In this document: piece after piece, positions 22,854-34,345 of the stretch
Layout of the letters: each line of letters begins with the position of its first letter
Position numbering within the stretch: position 1 is the stretch's first letter
DNA from: Rhopalosiphum padi
Lineage: Eukaryota; Arthropoda; Insecta; Hemiptera; Aphididae
Length of the DNA: 64,000 nt
Direction of reading: 5' to 3'
Assembly: GCF_020882245.1 (NCBI RefSeq)
Contig: NC_083599.1
Coordinates: 9,052,001-9,116,000 of the forward strand
Translations under genes and position numbers: made by a program
Notes under the pieces: model-generated
The model's input: only the letters and a program-made list of their open reading frames with translations
Told to the model about the DNA's origin: nothing
The model's database searches: none

Positions 22854-25525
22854 GAATTATGTGTTTTACATCAAGATATTCCAGTATATATGGGTGTCTT
22901 TGATATTTTTGATCATAATTATCAAGGAATATTGGGGTTGTAATTATTTCCGACTTTTTTTTCAAGTAATTTGTGTTTACACCAAGTTATTCAAGCACAT
23001 ATGGGAATGTTTGATAAGTTTTATCAAGATTTCCAAGGATTTTTGGGGTTGTAAATATTTCCGGCTATTATTTTCAAGGAATAATGTATCCAACATCAAT
23101 ATATACCGGTGTTTATGAGAATTTTTGACGATACATTTCAAGAATTTTAGGTAATTTTATTGTTTTAGACCATTTTTTTCAAGGAATTATGTGTTTTGCA
23201 TCAAGATATTCCAGCATTTATGGGGATCTTTGATATTTTTGATCATAATTATCAAGGATTATTGGGGTTGTAATTATTTCCGACTTTTTTTTCAAGTAAT
23301 ATGTGTCTTACACCAAGATATTCAATCGCATATGGGAATCTTTGATAAGTTTTATCAAGATTTCCAAGGATTTTTGGGGTTGTAAATATTTCCAGCTATT
23401 AGTTTAAAGGAATTATGTGTTTTACATCAAGATATTCCAGTATATATGGGGATCTTTGATATTTTTGATCATAATTATCAAGGATTATTGGGGTTGTAAT
23501 TATTTCCGACTTTTTTTTCAAGTAATTTGTGTCTTACACCAAGATATTCAAGCGCATATGGGAATCTTTGATAAGTTTTATCAAGATTTCCAAGGATTTT
23601 TGGGGTTGTAAATATTTCCAGCTATTAGTTTAAAGGAATTATGTGTTTTACATCAAGATATTCCAGTAAATATGGGTGTCTTTGATATTTTTGATCATAA
23701 TTATCAAGGAATATTGGGGTTGTAATTATTTCCGACTTTTTTTTCAAGTAATTTGTGTCTTATACCAAGTTATTCAAGCGCATATGGGAATCTTTGATAA
23801 GTTTTATCAAGATTTCCAAGGATTTTTGGGGTTGTAAATATTTCCAGCTATTAGTTTAAAGGAATTATGTATCCAACATCAATATATACCGCTGTTTATG
23901 AGAATTTTTGACGATACATTTCAAGAATTTTAGGTAATTTTTTTGTTTTAGACCATTTTTTTCAAGGAATTATGTGTCCTACATCTAGATATTCAAAAGT
24001 TTTTGGGAATTTTACTTCAATTTTATCAGTATTTTAGAAAATTAACAAATAATAGACCCATAATTTCAAGGAGTTTAGTGTCTCACACCAAAGAAATCAA
24101 GCATTTTTGGGGATGTTTGATATTTACGACCAATATTGTCAAGATTTATTTGGGATGTATTTTTTCCGGCTTTTGTTTTCAAGGAATATTTTCTCTGAGA
24201 CAAATATATTAATCCGTATATGGTGATTTTTGATAGTTTTATGAAGATTTCCAAGGATTCTTGGGGTTGTAACTATTTCCAACTATTATTTTCAAGGAAT
24301 AATGTGTCCTACATCAAGATATTCAAGCGCTTTTTGGGATATTTAATATTTTTAATCACGAATTTCAAGGATCCTTGGGGTTGTATATATTTACGGCTAT
24401 TATTTTCAAGGAATAATGCATCCAACATGAATATATACCGCAGTTTATGAGAATTTTTGACGATACATTTCAAGAATTTTTAGGTAATTTTTTTGTTTTA
24501 GACCATTTTTTTCAAGGAATTATGTGTTTTACATCAAGATATTCCAGTATATATGGGGATCTTTGATATTTTTGATCATAATTATCAAGGATTATTGGGG
24601 TTGTAATTATTTCCGACTTTTTTTTCAAGTAATTTGTGTCTTACACCAAGATATTCAAGCGCATATTGGAATCTTTGATAAGTTTTATCAAGATTTCCAA
24701 GGATTTTTGGGGTTGTAAATATTTCCAGCTATTAGTTTAAAGGAATTATGTATCCAACATCAATATATACCGGTGTTTATGAGAATTTTTGACGATACAT
24801 TTCAAGAATTTTAGGTAATTTTATTGTTTTAGACCATTTTTTTCAAGGAATTATGTGTTCTGCATCAAGATATTCCAGCATTTATGGGGATCTTTGATAT
24901 TTTTGATCATAATTATCAAGGATTATTGGGGTTGTAATTATTTCCGACTTTTTTTTCAAGTAATTTGTGTCTTACACCAAGATATTCAATCGCATATGGG
25001 AATCTTTGATAAGTTTTATCAAGATTTCCAAGGATTTTTGGGGTTGTAAATATTTCCAGCTATTAGTTTAAAGGAATAATGTATCCAACATCAAGATATT
25101 CCAGTATATATGGGGATCTTTGATATTTTTGATCATAATTATCAAGGATTATTGGGGTTGTAATTATTTCCGACTTTTTTTTCAAGTAATTTGTGTCTTA
25201 CACCAAGATATTCAAGCGCATATGGGAATCTTTGATAAGTTTTATCAAGATTTCCAAGGATTTTTGGGGTTGTAAATAATTCCAGCTATTTGTTTAAAGG
25301 AATTATGTGTTTTACATCAAGATATTCCAGTATATATGGGGATCTTTGATATTTTTGATCATAATTATCAAGGATTATTGGGGTTGTAATTATTTCCGAC
25401 TTTTTTTTCAAGTAATTTGTGTCTTACACCAAGATATTCAAGCGCATATGGGAATCTTTGATAAGTTTTATCAAGATTTCTAAGGATTTTTGGGGTTGTA
25501 AATATTTCCAGCTATTAGTTTAAAG
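22854..25525 (+). repeat. 2672-bp mosaic block with a D copy
   Basis: The order is A3B8 22854, C 23079, A2B2 23184 (AATATGTGTC), A1B1 23410, A3B7 23636, C 23862, D 23967-24410, variant C 24411-24516, A1B1 24517, C 24743, A2B2 24848, A6 25074, A1B1 25300. The next A3B8-C-A2B2-A1B1-A3B7 run begins 2672 bp after the first. Private changes include CAGTAAATATGGG in the pair at 23636 and TTTCTAAGG in the pair at 25300. Confidence 0.85.
23967..24516 (+). repeat. Block D, copy 3, with linked 106-bp C variant
   Basis: d1 23967-24070, d2 24071-24183, d3 24184-24296, d4 24297-24410. The d4 tail differs from copies 1-2: TTGTATATATTTACGG followed by CTATTATTTTCAAG. It is followed by a diverged C (24411-24516, 106 bp) with ATGCATCCAACATG and one extra T in GAATTTTTAGG. 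The same C variant follows the D copies at 56202 and 58421, so d4 plus this C probably form the older linkage. Confidence 0.87.
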
Positions 25526-26864
25526 GAATTATGTGTTTTACATCAAGATATTCCAGTATATATGGGTGTCTTTGATATTTTTGATCATAATTATCAAGGA
25601 ATATTGGGGTTGTAATTATTTCCGACTTTTTTTTCAAGTAATTTGTGTTTACACCAAGTTATTCAAGCACATATGGGAATGTTTGATAAGTTTTATCAAG
25701 ATTTCCAAGGATTTTTGGGGTTGTAAATATTTCCGGCTATTATTTTCAAGGAATAATGTATCCAACATCAATATATACCGGTGTTTATGAGAATTTTTGA
25801 CGATACATTTCAAGAATTTTAGGTAATTTTATTGTTTTAGACCATTTTTTTCAAGGAATTATGTGTTTTGCATCAAGATATTCCAGCATTTATGGGGATC
25901 TTTGATATTTTTGATCATAATTATCAAGGATTATTGGGGTTGTAATTATTTCCGACTTTTTTTTCAAGTAATATGTGTCTTACACCAAGATATTCAATCG
26001 CATATGGGAATCTTTGATAAGTTTTATCAAGATTTCCAAGGATTTTTGGGGTTGTAAATATTTCCAGCTATTAGTTTAAAGGAATTATGTGTTTTACATC
26101 AAGATATTCCAGTATATATGGGGATCTTTGATATTTTTGATCATAATTATCAAGGATTATTGGGGTTGTAATTATTTCCGACTTTTTTTTCAAGTAATTT
26201 GTGTCTTACACCAAGATATTCAAGCGCATATGGGAATCTTTGATAAGTTTTATCAAGATTTCCAAGGATTTTTGGGGTTGTAAATATTTCCAGCTATTAG
26301 TTTAAAGGAATTATGTGTTTTACATCAAGATATTCCAGTATATATGGGTGTCTTTGATATTTTTGATCATAATTATCAAGGAATATTGGGGTTGTAATTA
26401 TTTCCGACTTTTTTTTCAAGTAATTTGTGTCTTATACCAAGTTATTCAAGCGCATATGGGAATCTTTGATAAGTTTTATCAAGATTTCCAAGGATTTTTG
26501 GGGTTGTAAATATTTCCAGCTATTAGTTTAAAGGAATTATGTATCCAACATCAATATATACCGGTGTTTATGAGAATTTTTGACGATACATTTCAAGAAT
26601 TTTAGGTAATTTTTTTGTTTTAGACCATTTTTTTCAAGGAATTATGTGTTTTACATCAAGATATTCCAGTATATATGGGGATCTTTGATATTTTTGATCA
26701 TAATTATCAAGGATTATTGGGGTTGTAATTATTTCCGACTTTTTTTTCAAGTAATTTGTGTCTTACACCAAGATATTCAAGCGCATATGGGAATCTTTGA
26801 TAAGTTTTATCAAGATTTCCAAGGATTTTTGGGGTTGTAAATATTTCCAGCTATTAGTTTAAAG
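25526..26864 (+). repeat. 1339-bp repeat, copy 1
   Basis: A3B8 25526, C 25751, A2B2 25856 (AATATGTGTC), A1B1 26082, A3B7 26308, C 26534, A1B1 26639. The first five members recur 1339 bp downstream. This A3B8-C-A2B2 module also appears at 22854, 35581, 39721, 44178, 47971 and 59876, always with the same B8 tail. Confidence 0.88.
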
Positions 26865-28776
26865 GAATTATGTGTTTTACATCAAGATATTCCAGTATAT
26901 ATGGGTGTCTTTGATATTTTTGATCATAATTATCAAGGAATATTGGGGTTGTAATTATTTCCGACTTTTTTTTCAAGTAATTTGTGTTTACACCAAGTTA
27001 TTCAAGCACATATGGGAATGTTTGATAAGTTTTATCAAGATTTCCAAGGATTTTTGGGGTTGTAAATATTTCCGGCTATTATTTTCAAGGAATAATGTAT
27101 CCAACATCAATATATACCGGTGTTTATGAGAATTTTTGACGATACATTTCAAGAATTTTAGGTAATTTTATTGTTTTAGACCATTTTTTTCAAGGAATTA
27201 TGTGTTTTGCATCAAGATATTCCAGCATTTATGGGGATCTTTGATATTTTTGATCATAATTATCAAGGATTATTGGGGTTGTAATTATTTCCGACTTTTT
27301 TTTCAAGTAATTTGTGTCTTACACCAAGATATTCAATCGCATATGGGAATCTTTGATAAGTTTTATCAAGATTTCCAAGGATTTTTGGGGTTGTAAATAT
27401 TTCCAGCTATTAGTTTAAAGGAATTATGTGTTTTACATCAAGATATTCCAGTATATATGGGGATCTTTGATATTTTTGATCATAATTATCAAGGATTATT
27501 GGGGTTGTAATTATTTCCGACTTTTTTTTCAAGTAATTTGTGTCTTACACCAAGATATTCAAGCGCATATGGGAATCTTTGATAAGTTTTATCAAGATTT
27601 CCAAGGATTTTTGGGGTTGTAAATATTTCCAGCTATTAGTTTAAAGGAATTATGTGTTTTACATCAAGATATTCCAGTATATATGGGTGTCTTTGATATT
27701 TTTGATCATAATTATCAAGGAATATTGGGGTTGTAATTATTTCCGACTTTTTTTTCAAGTAATTTGTGTCTTACACCAAGTTATTCAAGCGCATATGGGA
27801 ATCTTTGATAAGTTTTATCAAGATTTCCAAGGATTTTTGGGGTTGTAAATATTTCCAGCTATTAGTTTAAAGGAATTATGTGTTTTACATCAAGATATTC
27901 CAGTATATATGGGGATCTTTGATATTTTTGATCATAATTATCAAGGATTATTGGGGTTGTAATTATTTCCGACTTTTTTTTCAAGTAATTTGTGTCTTAC
28001 ACCAAGATATTCAAGCGCATATGGGAATCTTTGATAAGTTTTATCAAGATTTCCAAGGATTTTTGGGGTTGTAAATATTTCCAGCTATTAGTTTAAAGGA
28101 ATTATGTGTTTTACATCAAGATATTCCAGTATATATGGGTGTCTTTGATATTTTTGATCATAATTATCAAGGAATATTGGGGTTGTAATTATTTCCGACT
28201 TTTTTTTCAAGTAATTTGTGTCTTATACCAAGTTATTCAAGCGCATATGGGAATCTTTGATAAGTTTTATCAAGATTTCCAAGGATTTTTGGGGTTGTAA
28301 ATATTTCCAGCTATTAGTTTAAAGGAATTATGTGTTTTACATCAAGATATTCCAGTATATATGGGGATCTTTGATATTTTTGATCATAATTATCAAGGAT
28401 TATTGGGGTTGTAATTATTTCCGACTTTTTTTTCAAGTAATTTGTGTCTTACACCAAGATATTCAAGCGCATATGGGAATCTTTGATAAGTTTTATCAAG
28501 ATTTCCAAGGATTTTTGGGGTTGTAAATATTTCCAGCTATTAGTTTAAAGGAATTATGTGTTTTACATCAAGATATTCCAGTATATATGGGTGTCTTTGA
28601 TATTTTTGATCATAATTATCAAGGAATATTGGGGTTGTAATTATTTCCGACTTTTTTTTCAAGTAATTTGTGTCTTATAGCAAGTTATTCAAGCGCATAT
28701 GGGAATCTTTGATAAGTTTTATCAAGATTTCCAAGGATTTTTGGGGTTGTAAATATTTCCAGCTATTAGTTTAAAG
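26865..28776 (+). repeat. 1339-bp repeat copy 2, running into a 452-bp A1B/A3B repeat
   Basis: A3B8 26865, C 27090, A2B2 27195, then A1 27421, A3 27647, A1 27873, A3B7 28099, A1 28325, A3 28551. The pairs from 27421 to 28776 alternate A1 and A3 with a 452-bp period, three times. No C lies between 27195 and 28776, the longest C-free run in the window (seven pairs, 1582 bp). The last pair has CTTATAGCAAG in place of CTTATACCAAG. Confidence 0.88.
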
Positions 28777-29768
28777 GAATTATGTATCCAACATCAATAT
28801 ATACCGCTGTTTATGAGAATTTTTGACGATACATTTCAAGAATTTTAGGTAATTTTATTGTTTTAGACCATTTTTTTCAAGGAATTATGTGTTCTGCATC
28901 AAGATATTCCAGCATTTATGGGGATCTTTGATATTTTTGATCATAATTATCAAGGATTATTGGGGTTGTAATTATTTCCGACTTTTTTTTCAAGTAATTT
29001 GTGTCTTAAACCAAGATATTCAAGCGCATATGGGAATCTTTGATAAGTTTTATCAAGATTTCCAAGGATTTTTGGGGTTGTAAATATTTCCAGCTATTAG
29101 TTTAAAGGAATAATGTATCCAACATCAATATATACCGCTGTTTATGAGAATTTTTGACGATACATTTCAAGAATTTTAGGTAATTTTTTTGTTTTAGACC
29201 ATTTTTTTCAAGGAATTATGTGTTTACATCAAGATATTCCAGTATATATGGGGATCTTTGATATTTTTGATCATAATTATCAAGGATTATTGGGGTTGTA
29301 ATTATTTCCGACTTTTTTTTCAAGTAATTTGTGTCTTACACCAAGATATTCAATCGCATATGGGAATCTTTGATAAGTTTTATCAAGATTTCCAAGGATT
29401 TTTGGGGTTGTAAATATTTCCAGCTATTAGTTTAAAGGAATAATGTATCCAACATCAAGATATTCCAGTATATATGGGGATCTTTGATATTTTTGATCAT
29501 AATTATCAAGGATTATTGGGGTTGTAATTATTTCCGACTTTTTTTTCAAGTAATTTGTGTCTTACACCAAGTTATTCAAGCGCATATGGGAATCGTTGAT
29601 AAGTTTTATCAAGATTTCCAAAGATTTTTGGGGTTGTAAATATTTCCAGCTATTAGTTTAAAGGAATAATGTATCCAACATCAATATATACCGCAGTTTA
29701 TGAGAATTTTTGACGATACATTTCAAGAATTTTAGGTAATTTTTTTGTTTTAGACCATTTTTTTCAAG
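28777..29768 (+). repeat. Mixed pairs before the second family II region
   Basis: C 28777, A2B4 28882, C 29108, A7B2 29213, A6 29438, C 29664. The A6 pair carries CAAGTTATTC, AATCGTTGAT and CCAAAGATT. Those changes, with a further AAGGAATATT, recur in the pairs at 38712, 43395 and 47188. The A2B4 and A7 members come from the 2785-bp HOR family, so this is a joint between families. Confidence 0.82.
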
Positions 29769-31440
29769 GAATTATGTGTTTTACATCAAGATATTCCAGT
29801 ATATATGGGGATCTTTGATATTTTTGATCATAATTATCAAGGATTATTGGGGTTGTAATTATTTCCGACTTTTTTTTCAAGTAATTTGTGTCTTACACCA
29901 AGATATTCAAGCGCATATGGGAATCTTTGATAAGTTTTATCAAGATTTCCAAGGATTTTTGGGGTTGTAAATATTTCCAGCTATTAGTTTAAAGGAATTA
30001 TGTGTTTTACATCAAGATATTCCAGCATATATGGGGATCTTTGATATTTTTGATCATAATTATCAAGAATTATTGGGGTTGTAAATATTTCCGACTTTTT
30101 TTTCAAGTAATTTGTGTCTTACACCAAGATATTCAAGCGCATATGGGAATCTTTGATAAGTTTTATCAAGATTTCCAAGGATTTTTGGGGTTGTAAATAT
30201 TTCCAGCTATTAGTTTAAAGGAATAATGTATCCAACATCAATATATACCGCAGTTTATGAGAATTTTTGACGATACATTTCAAGAATTTTAGGTAATTTT
30301 TTTGTTTTAGACCATTTTTTTCAAGGAATTATGTGTTTTACATCAAGATATTCCAGTATATATGGGGATCTTTGATATTTTTGATCATAATTATCAAGGA
30401 TTATTGGGGTTGTAATTATTTCCGACTTTTTTTTCAAGTAATTTGTGTCTTACACCAAGATATTCAAGCGCATATGGGAATCTTTGATAAGTTTTATCAA
30501 GATATCCAAGGATTTTTGGGGTTGTAAATATTTCCAGCTATTAGTTTAAAGGAATAATGTATCCAACATCAAGATATTCCAGTATATATGGGGATCTTTG
30601 ATATTTTTGAACATAATTATCAAGGATTATTGGGGTTGTTATTATTTCCGACTTTTTTTTCAAGTAATTTGTGTCTTACACCAAGATATTCAAGCGCATA
30701 TGGGAATCTTTGATAAGTTTTATCAAGATTTCCAAGGATTTTTGGGGTTGTAAATATTTCCAGCTATTAGTTTAAAGGAATAATGTATCCAACATCAAGA
30801 TATTCCAGTATATATGGGGATCTTTGATATTTTTGAACATAATTATCAAGGATTATTGGGGTTGTAATTATTTCCGACTTTTTTTTCAAGTAATTTGTGT
30901 CTTACACCAAGATATTCAAGCGCATATGGGAATCTTTGATAAGTTTTATCAAGATTTCCAAGGATTTTTGGGGTTGTAAATATTTCCAGCTATTAGTTTA
31001 AAGGAATAATGTATCCAACATCAATATATACCGGTGTTTATGAGAATTTTTGACGATACATTTCAAGAATTTTAGGTAATTTTATTGTTTTAGACCATTT
31101 TTTTCAAGGAATTATGTGTTCTGCATCAAGATATTCCAGCATTTATAGGGATCTTTGATATTTTTGATCATAATTATCAATGATTATTGGGGTTGTAATT
31201 ATTTCCGACTTTTTTTTCAAGTAATTTGTGTCTTACACCAAGATATTCAATCGCATATGGGAATCTTTGATAAGTTTTATCAAGATTTCCAAGGATTTTT
31301 GGGGGTTGTAAATATTTCCAGCTATTAGTTTAAAGGAATAATGTATCCAACATCAATATATACCGCTGTTTATGAGAATTTTTGACGATACATTTCAAGA
31401 ATTTTAGGTAATTTTCTTGTTTTAGACCATTTTTTTCAAG
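29769..31440 (+). repeat. Family II block with short head
   Basis: A1B1 29769, A4 29995, C 30221, A1 with AAGATATCC 30326, A6 30552 (GAACAT, GTTGTTATT), A6 30778 (GAACAT), C 31004, A2 with ATAGGG and CAATGATT 31109, C 31336. The pair at 31109 has an extra G, making it 227 bp. Relative to 36694-38711 it lacks the A3B3 and TTGGAGTTG A6 pairs between A4 and C. Confidence 0.87.
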
Positions 31441-32448
31441 GAATTATGTGTTTTACATCAAGATATTCCAGTATATATGGGGATCTTTGATATTTTTGAT
31501 CATAATTATCAAGGATTATTGGGGTTGTAATTATTTCCGACTTTTTTTTCAAGTAATTTGTGTCTTACACCAAGATATTCAAGCGCATTTGGGAATCTTT
31601 GATAAGTTTTATCAAGATTTCCAAGGATTTTTGGGGTTGTAAATATTTCCAGCTATTAGTTTAAAGGAATTATGTGTTTTACATCAAGATATTCCAGCAT
31701 ATATGGGGATCTTTGATATTTTTGATCATAATTATCAAGAATTATTGGGGTTGTAAATATTTCCGACTTTTTTTTCAAGTAATTTGTGTCTTACACCAAG
31801 ATATTCAAGCGCATATGGGAATCTTTGATAAGTTTTATCAAGATTTCCAAGGATTTTTGGGGTTGTAAATATTTCCAGCTATAGTTTAAAGGAATTATGT
31901 GTTTTACATCAAGATATTCAGGTATATATGGGTGTCTTTGATATTTTTGATCATAATTATCAAGGAATATTGGGGTTGTAATTATTTCCGACTTTTTTTT
32001 CAAGTAATTTGTGTCTCACACCAAGATATTCAATCGCATATGGGAATCTTCGATAAGTTTTATCAATATTTCCAAGGATTTTTGGGGTTGTAAATATTTC
32101 CAGCTATTAGTTTAAAGGAATAATGTATCCAACATCAAGATATTCCAGTATATATGGGGATCTTTGATATTTTTGATCATAATTATCAAGGATTATTGGA
32201 GTTGTAATTATTTCCGACTTTTTTTTCAAGTAATTTGTGTCTTACACCAAGATATTCAAGCGCATATGGGAATCTTTGATAAGTTTTATCAAGATTTCCA
32301 AGGATTTTTGGGGTTGTAAATATTTCCAGCTATTAGTTTAAAGGAATAATGTATCCAACATCAATATATACCGCAGTTTATGAGAATTTTTGACGAAACA
32401 TTTCAAGAATTTTAGGTAATTTTTTTGTTTTAGACCATTTTTTTCAAG
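31441..32448 (+). repeat. 1008-bp family II tandem repeat, copy 1
   Basis: A1B1 31441, A4 31667, A3B3 31892, A6 (TTGGAGTTG) 32118, C 32344-32448. Private changes are CATTTGGG in the first B, one base missing in CTATAGTTT (so the A4 pair is 225 bp), ATTCAGGTA in A3, ATCAATATTTCC in B3 and GACGAAACA in C. Copy 2 follows immediately. Confidence 0.88.
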
Positions 32449-34345
32449 GAATTATGTGTTTTACATCAAGATATTCCAGTATATATGGGGATCTTTGATA
32501 TTTTTGATCATAATTATCAAGGATTATTGGGGTTGTAATTATTTCCGACTTTTTTTTCAAGTAATTTGTGTCTTACACCAAGATATTCAAGCGCATATGG
32601 GAATCTTTGATAAGTTTTATCAAGATTTCCAAGGATTTTTGGGGTTGTAAATATTTCCAGCTATTAGTTTAAAGGAATTATGTGTTTTACATCAAGATAT
32701 TCCAGCATATATGGGGATCTTTGATATTTTTGATCATAATTATCAAGAATTATTGGGGTTGTAAATATTTCCGACTTTTTTTTCAAGTAATTTGTGTCTT
32801 ACACCAAGATATTCAAGCGCATATGGGAATCTTTGATAAGTTTTATCAAGATTTCCAAGGATTTTTGGGGTTGTAAATATTTCCAGCTATTAGTTTAAAG
32901 GAATTATGTGTTTTACATCAAGATATTCCAGTATATATGGGTGTCTTTGATATTTTTGATCATAATTATCAAGGAATATTGGGGTTGTAATTATTTCCGA
33001 CTTTTTTTTCAAGTAATTTGTGTCTCACACCAAGATATTCAATCGCATATGGGAATCTTCGATAAGTTTTATCAAGATTTCCAAGGATTTTTGGGGTTGT
33101 AAATATTTCCAGCTATTAGTTTAAAGGAATAATGTATCCAACATCAAGATATTCCAGTATATATGGGGATCTTTGATATTTTTGATCATAATTATCAAGG
33201 ATTATTGGAGTTGTAATTATTTCCGACTTTTTTTTCAAGTAATTTGTGTCTTACACCAAGATATTCAAGCGCATATGGGAATCTTTGATAAGTTTTATCA
33301 AGATTTCCAAGGATTTTTGGGGTTGTAAATATTTCCAGCTATTAGTTTAAAGGAATAATGTATCCAACATCAATATATACCGCAGTTTATGAGAATTTTT
33401 GACGATACATTTCAAGAATTTTAGGTAATTTTTTTGTTTTAGACCATTTTTTTCAAGGAATTATGTGTTTTACATCAAGATATTCCAGTATATATGGGGA
33501 TCTTTGATATTTTTGATCATAATTATCAAGGATTATTGGGGTTGTAATTATTTCCGACTTTTTTTTCAAGTAATTTGTGTCTTACACCAAGATATTCAAG
33601 CGCATATGGGAATCTTTGATAAGTTTTATCAAGATATCCAAGGATTTTTGGGGTTGTAAATATTTCCAGCTATTAGTTTAAAGGAATAATGTTTCCAACA
33701 TCAAGATATTACAGTATATATGGGGATCTTTGATATTTTTGAACATAATTATCAAGGATTATTGGGGTTGTAATTATTTCCGACTTTTTTTTCAAGTAAT
33801 TTGTGTCTTACACCAAGATATTCAAGCGCATATGGGAATCTTTGATAAGTTTTATCAAGATTTCCAAGGATTTTTGGGGTTGTAAATATTTCCAGCTATT
33901 AGTTTAAAGGAATAATGTATCCAACATCAATATATACCGGTGTTTATGAGAATTTTTGACGATACATTTCAAGAATTTTAGGTAATTTTATTGTTTTAGA
34001 CCATTTTTTTCAAGGAATTATGTGTTCTGCATCAAGATATTCCAGCATTTATAGGGATCTTTGATATTTTTGATCATAATTATCAATGATTATTGGGGTT
34101 GTAATTATTTCCGACTTTTTTTTCAAGTAATTTGTGTCTTACACCAAGATATTCAATCGCATATGGGAATCTTTGATAAGTTTTATCAAGATTTCCAAGG
34201 ATTTTTGGGGTTGTAAATATTTCCAGCTATTAGTTTAAAGGAATAATGTATCCAACATCAATATATACCGCAGTTTATGAGAATTTTTGACGATACATTT
34301 CAAGAATTTTAGGTAATTTTTTTGTTTTAGACCATTTTTTTCAAG
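32449..34345 (+). repeat. 1009-bp family II repeat, copy 2, plus tail
   Basis: A1B1 32449, A4 32675, A3B3 32901 (with CTTCGATAAG), A6 33127, C 33353 repeat the preceding 1008 bp. Then come A1 with AAGATATCC 33458, a single A6 with GAACAT 33684 (also GTTTCCAACATC and ATTACAG), C 33910, A2 with ATAGGG 34015, C 34241. One of the two GAACAT A6 pairs seen elsewhere is missing. Confidence 0.87.

Noticed and set aside
31791..32003. A 70-codon open frame on the minus strand
   Set aside because: It appears only because private changes in this copy (CTATAGTTT deletion, ATTCAGGTA) alter the frame or remove stops. Sister copies lack it.
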